Assembly: GCF_026626665.1 (NCBI RefSeq)
Contig: NZ_JAPNKE010000002.1
Location: forward strand, 11,552,001-11,616,000
Origin: Nannocystis pusilla
GTDB taxonomy: Bacteria > Myxococcota_A > Polyangia > Nannocystales > Nannocystaceae
Reading direction: 5' to 3'
DNA length: 64,000 nucleotides
The position numbers and the translations under genes were made by a program. Under the pieces are notes generated by a model. That model was not told the DNA's origin. It worked only from the letters and a program-made list of their open reading frames with translations, and searched no databases. Shown one piece after another: positions 9,243 to 17,743 of this stretch; the stretch's first letter is position 1; each line of letters starts with the position of its first letter.

Positions 9243-10416
9243 TCAAGCGCGGTCGCAGGTCACGATCGCGTCGCGCAGCTCGTAGCTGAGCAGCATCTCC
9301 GACCAGCCGACGTCGGGCGCGCGCTCGGGCGGATCCCGGGACACGGAGCAGCGCGTCGAGGAACATGCGCGTCTCGTGCAGGGCGACCTGCTTGCCGGGG
9401 CAGTGATGGGCGCCGGCGCCGAAGCTGAGGAAGGCGCCGTTCGTCTTCATGCGCTGGGCCCGATCGGGGTCGAGCGCGCGCGGGCACGGGCCGACGGCGG
9501 CCTCGTCCTCGTGGATCGCCCGCAGGTCGAGCGCATACTTCTCGTCGCCCCTGTCCGCCGAGTGGGTCTTGCGCCGGTAGAGCAGCGAGGCGATCGGCTC
9601 GAGGCGGAGGATCTCGTTCAGGATGGCGAACTGGCGCGCCTCGTCGCCCGCGAGGAAGTCGGCCCGCAGCGCGGCGTCGTCGAACAGGTGCCAGGCGGCC
9701 ATGACGATGAACTCGCGCGTCGTCACCATCCCGGCAGCGGCGTAGGTCATGCACTCGGTGAGGATCGCCCGCTGCGAGGCGCCCCTGGCCAGGAGCTCGG
9801 AGAGGAGGTCGTCTTGCGGCGCTTTACGGCGGGCGCGGAGGGCGAGGGTGATGTCGTTGACGTAGAAGCCCAGCATCGCCCGGCCCTTGCGCAGGCCGGC
9901 GGCGAGCCTGGCGAAGACGTTGAGCCGGTGGTGCCAGCCGGCGGACAACATGAGCGCGAGGCGTCGGGCCATCTTCGGCATGTCGCTGTCGGTGAGCCCG
10001 ACGATGTTGGCCGCGACCGCCACGGTGAGCTCGAAGCTGATGATGTCAAGCTGGGCCCGGCCGTCGCGCCGGAGCTGAGCGAGCAGCCGCGCCGTCTCCC
10101 GCTCGATGATCGCGTGGTAGCGGCTGGTGATCGCCTTGGGCGTGAAGAAGCGGGCGATGCCGGTGCGCTTCTCGCGGTGCGGGGCGCCGTCGAGGAAGAA
10201 CACCGGCGCCTTGTCCGGATCGCTGGTGTCGACGAACTCCGCGCCGGCGCCGCCCTGCAGCAGGTCCTTGTCGAGCAGGACCTCCCGCGCCCGCTCGAAC
10301 GCGCGAACATGCTCGGCCCCGGGCTCGATCTTGATCCGCTGCGTGACGACGGCCGCGCTCTTGCTGTCGTTGCGGGTGGAGGTAAAAGGACATTTCGCGG
10401 CCGAATCCACGCTCAT
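9243..10416 (-). CDS. Cytochrome P450
   Basis: A soluble bacterial P450 of about 390 residues, probably hydroxylating an intermediate of the neighbouring pathway. The I-helix is AAAGMVTTREF; the ExxR motif is EILR in the segment LNEILRLEP near residue 265; the haem-binding loop reads FGAGAHHCPGKQ with the Cys near residue 338. The start at 10416 (MSVDSAAKCPF) is 26 bases from a divergent TetR-family gene. One frameshift near 9350 precedes the C-terminus, restored as LLSYELRDAIVTCDRA and TGA at 9243. A much longer open frame running to 8647 is an artefact of that shift. The shared intergenic palindrome suggests control by the TetR protein. Confidence 0.85.
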
Positions 10417-10442
10417 CGCCGTCCAGCTCCCGTTCTCCGGTT

Positions 10443-11027
10443 ATGAGACACACTGTATCAGCCGTGGTCTCCGACACCTCAGCAACCGACGCCCGTCAGG
10501 TCCGCACCCGCGCCAAGCTGCTGCGCGCGATGCTCGCGTTGCTCGAGCGGGAGCCGTTCGAGAGCATCACCGTGCGCGCGCTCGCCTCGGAGGCGGGGGT
10601 CGGCTACGCGACCTTCTTTCGCCACTACCCGGACAAGGAGGCGCTGCTCGACGACCTCGCCGCGGACGAGATCGCCGGGCTGCTCGGCGCCGCGATGCCG
10701 CTGTTCTCCGCCGAGAACACGGGCCGGGCCTGCGTGGCGCTGTTCGAGTTCGTCTCGCGGCGTCAGGCCCTGTGGCGCGCGCTGCTGACGGGCGGGGCGG
10801 CGCCGCGACTGCGCGAGCAGTTTGTCGGCCAGGCGCGCAAGCTGGCGGCGAGGTCGGAGACGAAGACCGCGGCGATCTGCCCGATCGACCTGCGCGTCAC
10901 CTACGCGACGTCGGCGACGATCGAGATCATCGGCTGGTGGCTGCGACAACCAGAGGCGCTGCCGATCGAGACGATCGCGGGGATCCTCGACCGACTGGTG
11001 ATCACGCCGACCGTCGCGGAGCGGTAG
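10443..11027 (+). CDS. TetR-family transcriptional regulator
   Basis: A one-component repressor of about 190 residues in an unbroken frame. The DNA-binding domain covers LLEREPFESITVRALASEAG and VGYATFFRHYPDKEALLDDL. The C-terminal ligand-binding region is helical and variable, ending with a WWLRQPEALPIETI block typical of the family. It is divergent from the P450 gene. The ATG at 10443 lies inside a palindrome; the GTG at 10464 is an equally good start (7 residues fewer) and would leave the operator outside the coding region. It is expected to repress the P450 gene and itself until an inducer binds. Confidence 0.85.
   Translation: MRHTVSAVVSDTSATDARQVRTRAKLLRAMLALLEREPFESITVRALASEAGVGYATFFRHYPDKEALLDDLAADEIAGLLGAAMPLFSAENTGRACVALFEFVSRRQALWRALLTGGAAPRLREQFVGQARKLAARSETKTAAICPIDLRVTYATSATIEIIGWWLRQPEALPIETIAGILDRLVITPTVAER
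10444..10460. promoter_or_regulatory. Candidate TetR operator palindrome
   Basis: TGAGACA, CAC, TGTATCA: a 17-base inverted repeat with 6 of 7 arm positions paired. It sits between the divergent P450 and TetR genes and overlaps the annotated ATG of the regulator, where a TetR dimer could block both promoters. Binding is inferred. Confidence 0.5.
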
Positions 11028-11121
11028 ACAGGGTCGACGTGAACAGATTGACGATCGCAGCCCTCGCGCCGCTGGGGCCGGTTCGAGGCGAGCTGCGAGC
11101 GCAGCACGCGGACTCGCGGAT

Positions 11122-11820
11122 CTACTCGTCGTCCTCGGCGCCCCAGAGCTCCACCGAGTAGCTGTCGCCGGGCTGGAGCAGCTCGAGCGGCGAACCCTCG
11201 ACGAGCGCGTGCCCGAGCGCGTGGGCCGCCATCACACGCGCGTCGTCGCCTTCAGGCAGCGCGTCGAGGGCGGCCTGCGTCGCCTCGCTGGGCTCGTACT
11301 CGTCGTCGTCGACGTCGCCCTCGCTCAGGTCTTCGAGTGAGAACCTCGGCGGGCCCTTCTCGGCGATCGGCTCGTTCAGCCACGCGATCAGGGCGCCGTA
11401 GTCCGACTCCGGGAGGCGCCGGATCGCCTCCGTGGAGAGGAGGCGCGCACGAACGGGTCGTGGTCCACGTCGTTGAAGTGGCGTAGGGCCGCGATCAAAG
11501 AATCGCGGTTGGTGCGGAGGACGCTCGCCCACTGCTCGAGGATGGCGTTCACGTCGACGTCGCCGGGGACGGGCACGGACTCGTCGTGCTCGTCGTTCGG
11601 ATCGAACGGGATCGGCTGCTCCCACGGAAGCTCTCGATCGATCGCCCAGCGCTGGATCGGTCCGATGAACTCCTCGCCGTCGAAGAAGTCGCCGTCGTCG
11701 TCGACCACCTGGAGGCGAGGGAGGAGGACGAGCGATCCGAGGCCGAGGTGCGCGCGAGGCGACGACGTCGCCGTACTTCCACTGAAAGGTGTCGTCCGCG
11801 TTGGTGGTGTACCAGCCCAT
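11122..11820 (-). CDS. Acidic hypothetical protein
   Basis: I do not recognise this protein of about 230 residues. The ATG at 11820 gives MGWYTTNADDTFQW; an upstream GTG adds three residues. It is strongly acidic, with a VVDDDGDFFDGEEF stretch, a central WAIDRELPWEQPIPFDPNDE segment and a C-terminus rich in Asp and Glu ending VELWGAEDDE. No signal peptide, membrane segment or known motif is visible, so it is probably cytoplasmic. Frames shift near 11750 and 11450. It converges with the TetR gene across about 95 bases. Confidence 0.5.
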   Translation of the reverse strand: MGWYTTNADDTFQWKYGDVVASRAPRPRIARPPPSPPGGRRRRRLLRRRGVHRTDPALGDRSRASVGAADPVRSERRARRVRARPRRRRRERHPRAVGERPPHQPRFFDRGPTPLQRRGPRPVRARLLSTEAIRRLPESDYGALIAWLNEPIAEKGPPRFSLEDLSEGDVDDDEYEPSEATQAALDALPEGDDARVMAAHALGHALVEGSPLELLQPGDSYSVELWGAEDDE

Positions 11821-11948
11821 CGGCGCCACTCATACGCACGCTTCACCGCGGGCTGGGCCGCCGCGCGGCGAAATGGCCCGAACCGCCCCACTCGGCGAGC
11901 CGCAAGGGCTCATGTTGCCGCTCCTAGCGACGAACGCGCCGGGGTAAG

Positions 11949-12056
11949 ATGCACGTCGGGAACCGGAAACCGTGTACCCTGAGGAGCGAGGCGACGAAGG
12001 GGAAGAAGCTCATCCGCGACGCGTTGAAGCCGTTCATCGAGGGGTTTTTGCCATGA
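11949..12056 (+). CDS. Small ORF coupled to the next gene
   Basis: A 35-codon ORF starting ATG (MHVGNRKPC) and ending with IEGFLP. Its TGA overlaps the ATG of the following ORF (ATGA). It could be a small protein, a leader peptide, or the N-terminus of the next gene split by an indel. The only support is the overlap and a basic, helical composition. Confidence 0.3.
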   Translation: MHVGNRKPCTLRSEATKGKKLIRDALKPFIEGFLP

Positions 12057-12312
12057 ACGTCGAAGGGGCCGAGAGCGGTTATTTGGTCCTACGAAACGAG
12101 GAGGAACTGTGGGCATTCAGAATCGTGGCCCGCGCCATGCTCATGGAACAAGTCCATGGAAGGCAACTGCTCCACGAGAGCCTCCACGAGCGAGCGGCAT
12201 GCGCGCCCGCCTCTTTGTGCGCCAGGTCGCCTCGACCAACGAGGAAGGGATGCTCGCGCTCACCGTCGAGGTGGTCGAGATCCAAGACCTGGGCCCGTCC
12301 ATCACCCCTTGA
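12053..12312 (+). CDS. Small hypothetical protein (frameshifted)
   Basis: An unrecognised protein of about 85 residues. The first frame gives MNVEGAESGYLVLRNEEELW and RIVARAMLMEQVHGRQLL. A shift near 12190 leads to RARLFVRQVAS and a strand-rich C-terminus (LALTVEVVEIQDLG) before the TGA at 12312. Both halves look like real protein, and the ATGA overlap with the ORF upstream supports translation. It converges with the receptor-L-domain gene, leaving only 29 bases between their stops. Confidence 0.35.
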
Positions 12313-12341
12313 TGTTGTCGGCGCCATCGCGCCCTGCGCGG

Positions 12342-14067
12342 CTACAGGCACTCCGCGGCTTCGAATTCGAACAGGGGCGCGTCGCCGGTGACGACCTTCA
12401 CGAGGATTTCAGAATAGTCGGCCTGCGTCAGCGGACCGCCCTTGCAGGCAAGCACCCGGAGCGCGCTGGCGTCACCCATGCTCGTCAGATCGCCCGCTGA
12501 TCCACCCAGCCCCATCAGTCCAAGCGCAGGGTTGAGCGCGATTTCGATGTCGCCACCGATGAAACCGGTGGCATGGAAGGCATCGATGTCGACGAGCCCG
12601 GTTTGACAGCGAACACGGAGGCTACCACCGATCGTCTTCGGGTTCATCCCGGCGAGGCTGCCGAGGTTGGGGTTGTCCTCGGTCGAGTTGCAGAGCGCGT
12701 TCCATTCGATGGTGTCCTCGCCGATCGTGATGTCGCCCCCGACAGCGGTCAGCGATCCGAGCCCGGCCAGGCTCGCCAGCGCGGCATTATAGCCGATCGA
12801 GACGCTGCCGCTGACCGAGGCGAGGCTCTCCAACCAGAAGATCGACCAAGGCGTCGTTATCGTCGATCTCGGGCTTCCCGTGACGGACTTGAGGCCCTTC
12901 AAGCCGGAGACGCTGACCAACGCGTCGTTGCGCTGGACGATCAGCCAATCACCGACCGCCGCGACCCCCTCCAGACCCGTAAGGCTCGTCAGCGCACCGT
13001 TGTCCACGATACCGAGCCGCCCGCCGATCTGGCCGAGTCCGTCCAGGCTCGGGATATCCACCAACCCGGGGTTGAAGACCATGTACAAGCTTCCGGAGAC
13101 GGAGACGAGCCCGTCGAACCTGCCAGGCTCTTCAGAGCATCGTTCTCGGCGACCTTGACGTCCCCGTGGATGACCTGGAGGTTCTCCAGGCCGACGAAGT
13201 CGGCAGCCCGTCGTTGTCCGTGATCGACGGGTCACCGCCGAGCGACGCCAGACCGCCGAGGACGCGATGCTCGTCAGCGCGTGGTTATCCGCGAGCGTCA
13301 CGTCGCCGCCGATCGTGACGAGACCTTCGAGGCCCGAGAGATGTCAGAGACGGATTGTCTTCAATATAGAGATCCGAGACGACCGAGGAGATGCCACTCA
13401 GCCCCGCCAGGCTCTGCAGCGCATCGTTCCGGACGATGTAGAGCGAACCGCCGACCGACGTGACCCCCTTCAGGCCGGCCAGATCCACCAGCGCGGGGCT
13501 ATTCCAGATCATGAGGTCACCGTCCACCGAATCCACCCCTTCGAGCCCCGCGAGGCTGCCGAGCGACGGGTTGGCCTCAATATTGAGTATACCTCCACGG
13601 AGGTCAATCCGGTGAGTCCGGACAGATCCGTCAACGTATCATTGGCCAGGAGATCGAGCGTCCGCCGACATGGCGGAGTTCGACAGCCCAGGAGGTTCGT
13701 CAGAGCCGCGTTACCGATGATGAAGATCCCGTCCGAAACTCCGCAGAGGCAAGCGAGGTCGAGCGCTGCGGCCGAAGTGCGTTCGACGGTGAAGGAGCCG
13801 CCGACGTAGACATGATCTCCATGGGTCGCACAAAAGCTTCCCACCGGCGTCTCCGGCTTCACCCTCGAAGAGGACATCACCGACCACGAGCGCGGCTCCC
13901 GCACACTCCGGTGGAACCTCGACATCGTCACCCGTCGCGGTGGTGGCGATATCGTCGTCACGCATGCTGGTACATGCGAGCGGAGCACCTGCGCAGGGCG
14001 CCAGCATCACGACGAAGCGGGGCCAAAGAGAGGCCCAGGAAGCGACGAGTCGCGCCTTGCTCGCCAT
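12342..14067 (-). CDS. Receptor-L-domain (leucine-rich) surface lipoprotein
   Basis: A predicted surface lipoprotein of about 570 residues. The N-terminus has a hydrophobic segment ending in a lipobox-like PLACTSM near residue 30. The rest consists of at least ten repeats of a 22-25-residue unit with the pattern G-L-x-S-V-x-G-S-L-x-I-x-N-x-x-L-x-S-L-x-G-L, the right-handed coil of the receptor L-domain / bacterial LRR type. Such proteins usually mediate binding at the cell surface; the partner is unknown. Frames shift near 13840, 13690, 13600, 13340, 13220, 13110 and 12850. It is divergent from the outer-membrane-type protein gene. Confidence 0.75.
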
Positions 14068-14310
14068 GCGTGACTGTCGAAGGTAGCAGCGATCCGGGCA
14101 GTTTCGAACCGACGCCTCGGTCTGGAAAGTGGAACCGGTCGGTCTCGCCCTCCGCGGAGGGACCGTGATGCGGGTGGGTGAGGTGCGGCGGCGACGCGCA
14201 ACAGTCTGCGCGCGGACGCTCGAGCGAGACCGGGGCTGCGCGCCGCGTCACGTATGACATCCGCGTCGGTCGCCACGCGATCTCGTCGCCGGAAAGAGCC
14301 AATAACTTCA

Positions 14311-14981
14311 GTGGCACGACGCTTGCTGACCAGTACGCTGGTGCCGCCCTCGCTCGTGTGTATCGCCTGGCTGCTGACGTTCTCGACCACGCCGACCCCG
14401 GAGTTCGCGCCCGATCCGCTGGCAGGCGCGGCCCATCCCCAGAGTGGTCGATCCGGCCCAGGGGTTCCGGGCGCCCAGCAACTACTTGCACGTCAGTCCG
14501 GGGTCCTCGCGCTGGCCCTCGACGCGCCCGAGATGCGAATGTATGCCTGGGGCGTCGCCGGCGGGCACCACTTTGTCCGCGGCAAACGCTTCGCAGCGCA
14601 GGTGGGCGGGTTCTTCGAGCACCTCGTGTGGGCCGAACCACCGTCGTTCCGCTCGGTCGTGTACACCACGGGGATGCACTTCCTCCGGGTCGGCCCGAGG
14701 TCCGCGTCGGCGCCAGCGGCGAACGGGTGTTCGGCTACGGGCTCGCGCGCATCGGGCTCGACGTCATGGTGGAGCGCTGGAACATCAACGGTGAGTACGG
14801 CTCGTCGCGCGACGGCAGCGAGGCGAACGTGGATTTCATGGCGTCGATCGGCGCCGGCATCCAGGGGGTGCTCGGACCGGGGCACCGGCTGATCCTCGGC
14901 GCCGAGCCGAGCTTCGACGTGGACGTCCGCGCGCCGCTGTGGACCTTCAAGGCGCGTGTGTTCCTCGGTTGGCGCTTCTGA
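14311..14981 (+). CDS. Outer-membrane-type secreted protein
   Basis: A protein of about 220 residues with an N-terminal signal-like segment (ARRLLTSTLVPPSLVCIAWL) and a body of alternating strands rich in aromatic and Gly residues, ending KARVFLGWRF. The terminal Phe and strand pattern fit an outer-membrane beta-barrel. I chose the GTG at 14311; an ATG at 14254 adds 19 residues. A perfect sigma54 box at 14312-14327 overlaps this start, so translation may instead begin at the GTG at 14341. Frames shift near 14430, 14510 and 14690. A hairpin follows the stop. The function is not recognised. Confidence 0.55.
14312..14327 (+). promoter_or_regulatory. Sigma54 consensus match
   Basis: TGGCAC, GACGC, TTGCT: a perfect match to TGGCAC-N5-TTGCW with correct GG to GC spacing. 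It overlaps the likely start of the outer-membrane-type protein gene. A match this good is expected about once in several windows of this size by chance, so it is only a candidate. Confidence 0.4.
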
Positions 14982-14986
14982 CCGGC

Positions 14987-15003
14987 GACGCCGCCGCGGC
15001 GTC
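14987..15003. terminator. Bidirectional hairpin terminator
   Basis: GACGCCGC, C, GCGGCGTC: a perfect 8-base-pair stem exactly between the stop of the outer-membrane-type gene (14981) and the stop of the convergent gene (15004). No T-tract follows, as is common in very GC-rich genomes. Confidence 0.55.
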
Positions 15004-15366
15004 TCACATCCGCGTCGACCGGCCGGCGGGCGAAGCGAGCTGGAATCGCCGCCGTGAACCGTGAAGAACGTCGTTTGCTGCGCACGTGACTTCGCCGCGA
15101 TCGCTGGTGCGGGAGGTCTGGACGGCGGCGAGGGCGGCGTGCTCGGCGAGCAGGGCCGCCATCGCGCCGTCGTCGGTGCTGCGCGTGCGCGCCTCGGCGA
15201 CGGTCATGCCGAGCGCGCGCAGCTCGTCGCGGACGCGCATCTCGGCGAGCGGCCAGCGCGGACGCGCGAGGCTCTCGGCGTGGACCAGCACCACGGCGGC
15301 CGCGCGCGCGGGGCCGCCGGTGAGGCCGAGCAGGCGGCGAGCAGAGCAGGCTGCGGGGCGAGCCAT
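15004..15366 (-). CDS. Hypothetical protein, possibly truncated
   Basis: An unrecognised protein of 120 residues. The first 85 residues read like a genuine exported or cell-envelope protein: a cleavable-looking N-terminus, a VVLVHAESLARPRWPLAEMR strand-turn, then EARTRSTDDGAMAALLAEHA and LAAVQTSRTSDRGEV. The last 35 residues lose this character, and relatives would be expected to continue, so either a frameshift near 15090 or a true truncation removes the C-terminus. Its stop abuts the hairpin shared with the convergent gene. Confidence 0.4.
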   Translation of the reverse strand: MARPAACSARRLLGLTGGPARAAAVVLVHAESLARPRWPLAEMRVRDELRALGMTVAEARTRSTDDGAMAALLAEHAALAAVQTSRTSDRGEVTCAANDVLHGSRRRFQLASPAGRSTRM

Positions 15367-15626
15367 TCGGACGGAAGGATGCCCGATGTGCCGGCCGTCG
15401 GCGACTGCGAGTCGCAGAAGTCGAGCGGACCGGCCCGCCGTGCGTGGGCGCGGCGAGCCGGCGGCGCACTACGGCATGGCCGTAAGGATATGTTCTTAGG
15501 GTAATGTCTATGAGGTCATGCCATGATTTGGTGCTCGTGCGCGGGCTAGCGAGTCGAGGGATTGGCAGTGTGAGCCCGCGCTCGGCAGGTGTCGTGATTG
15601 CGGCGCGGGACCGGCGGTCGCAAGCG

Positions 15627-16173
15627 TCACTCGGGCAGCGCGCAGACGCCCACGTCCTGGTACTCGGGCGGGGCGTCGCCCGGGAGGAAGAACGGGCGGC
15701 AAATTTCACCGACGCTCGGGCAGACGCCGGGGTCGTCGAGGTCGCAATAGGCGGCGCAGCAGCCGATCTCGCTGGGGTCGCACGCGGCCGCGTACTCGGA
15801 GCCGAGGCACATCGACCCGGGCTCGCACTGGTTCAGGTCCTCGCAGACCTCCAACTCCTGCTTGGGTTCGTCCATGATGGGCCAGCAGCCGAAGGCGTAG
15901 GTCCTGTAGTTGCAGGCCTGCCCGGCCGGGCAACCCAGCAGCAGCGGGTCGCACTCCGCGACGCACAGCGGGATGGCGAGGACGTCGAAGCAGGTGAGGC
16001 CGGCGTCGCAGGTCGGGGCGACCAGGCTGCCGGTGCAGAGCGGGGTGCAGGTGCCCTTGCCGGTGTCCGCGTCGACGTCGTGGCAGTAGAGGCCGATGTC
16101 ACTAGGTATCGGGGCCGAGGTGGCCCTCGACGAGGACCTCGCACTCTTCACCGAACTGATCGGGGTCGGGCAT
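15627..16173 (-). CDS. Cys-rich secreted protein (N-terminus damaged)
   Basis: Extracellular-type protein with at least 18 Cys in about 160 residues, spaced like disulfide-knotted myxobacterial surface proteins (segments CTPLCTGS, CDAGLTCFDV, CCAAYCDLDD). The frame can be extended through a shift near 16110 to MPDPDQFGEECEV (ATG at 16173), but no signal peptide is visible there, so the export signal was probably lost by truncation or lies in an unrecognised frame. The C-terminus (GVCALPE) looks natural. Relatives often sit on lipoproteins with Thr/Ser linkers; the function is unknown. Confidence 0.5.
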
Positions 16174-16307
16174 GAGCGGCGTGACGTGCGCGTGTGTCCG
16201 TCTGGCCGTCTGGCGCTGGGACAGATACGTGGCGAGCCGCTCGCAAGCGCGTGCGGGGGTCGAGGGTGAGCGCGCTGATGTGAGCGCGGGCGTCGCTGAT
16301 CGGCTCT

Positions 16308-17108
16308 TCAGCGCGAGCTGTTCGCGACCAGGGCCTGAAATCGCGCGGGCTCACGTGCTCGCAGGACGCTCCCGGGGAAGCCGGTCTCGACGAACGCGTG
16401 GATGTCCGCGCGCATCTCCTCGATCACGACCGCCAGTGCCTCGTCGTCGAGACCCGCGGTCTCGACCTGCGGCCCGACCCACACGCTCACGGGCCCGCGT
16501 GAGAACAACCAGGTGCCCTTGTGGTTGACCTGGTAGGCGCCGTGGACGGCGATCGGGACCACCGGCGCGCCGGCATCGCGGGCCATGAAGAAGACGCCCT
16601 GCTTGAACCGCTGGACGTGACCGTCAAGGGTGCGGTGGGCCTCGGGAAACACCAGGATCGAGATCCCGCGCGCCATGCGGTCGCGGGCGGCGGCCATCAG
16701 CGCGGCCGTGCGTCCGCCCGCCTCGGAGGGCACGGGGATCCCGCTGGTGATCCGCATGATCCAGCCATAGGCGGGGATCTTGAAGTGCGAGGCCAGCATC
16801 AACCCGCAGAACGGCCCGGGGATGACCCGGCAAGCCACGTGAGCGTCCATGAGAATTGACGTGGTTCTGACAGAACACGCTCGGGCGGGTCGGGTCGAAC
16901 CCGGGGTCGTAGACCACGCGAAAGCGCGGGTACGCGAGGCGAGTGACGTGCGACATCAACTGCGCCGCTCTGCGGTTGAGCTGAGGCCACCGCCGCGCAC
17001 GAGCGCAAATCCGACGAGGAAGAGGATGACGCCCGTCATCCACGCAAACCCGAGCGTCCAGACGAGGATCGAGACGAGATAGCGGATGACCCGCGCTGGG
17101 AAGGGCAT
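16308..17108 (-). CDS. 1-acyl-sn-glycerol-3-phosphate acyltransferase family (PlsC)
   Basis: A membrane acyltransferase transferring an acyl chain from acyl-CoA or acyl-ACP to lysophosphatidate or a related lipid. The ATG at 17108 gives MPFPARVIRY and a hydrophobic anchor (residues 10-38). The catalytic H-x4-D motif appears as NHVNSMD across a frameshift at 16855. The glycerol-phosphate binding motif is VFPEAHRT instead of the usual FPEGTRS, and VVPIAVHGAY is the fourth block. A shift near 16985 also interrupts the N-terminal third. The joined length of about 265 residues is normal. No obvious operon partner. Confidence 0.8.
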
Positions 17109-17743
17109 GAGCACCTGAGGGGGCGAAGTGAGCAACCGGACGGACGAACATGCGAAGTCCGCGCTTGAACGGTGCTTTTACCAGAGTATGCCGCCGCAAG
17201 GCGGCGAGACACGTTCTCGTCGCGCGATTCGCCGCACAGATGCAGACCCGCCGGAGGACGCCGAGGATCGCGCCTCTCGCGGGGGCGAACCTCGCGCAGC
17301 CTATGCGCCTATCGCTGCGCGATCGGCAGCGAGAACCTATGATCATAGTGCGCCATGACGCATGTCCGGATCTCACCCGGCTATCCCTAGTCCGAACGGC
17401 AAGCTCGAGCGACGGCACGCGAGCGTGTGAGATGTCCAAGAGGACAGGCGGCCGCCGCCTCGTGGGTCACGAGCTGAGCGCCTCTCGCTCGTCCTTGAAG
17501 CGCGAGCGCGCGCCCTTCGAGACCGCCCAAGCGCGCTCCGCGCGCGGGATCCCGCATGTGTGATCGCGGCGCCGGTCATCGATCCGCGTTCATGTGATCG
17601 CCGCCTGCGTGCCGCGGACAAGAAGGCCGGAAGAGCGCCACCCACCCCGCTCCGAATTCCTGCTTCAAGAGGCTCAAACGCGCGCGGGTGCCTGTGTTGA
17701 CGGGACGTGATGGCGGCTGCTATGGAGCCCGCGAGGTGTGATC
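17109..17743. other. Intergenic region without a supported gene
   Basis: About 635 bases between the divergent acyltransferase and geosmin synthase genes. Frames here are Arg/Ser-rich with no consistent start, so I see no gene. The GC content falls around 17640-17730, where a promoter for geosmin synthase is expected. Confidence 0.5.
17697..17726 (+). promoter_or_regulatory. Candidate housekeeping promoter of the geosmin synthase gene
   Basis: TTGACG, 18 bases, TATGGA: a good -35 and a fair -10. It lies 18 bases before the GTG start, so the leader would be very short. Supported only by sequence resemblance. Confidence 0.35.

Noticed and set aside
15504..16175. A 223-codon plus frame over the Cys-rich protein
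   Set aside because: It is the antisense shadow of a Cys-rich protein with a far more protein-like composition.
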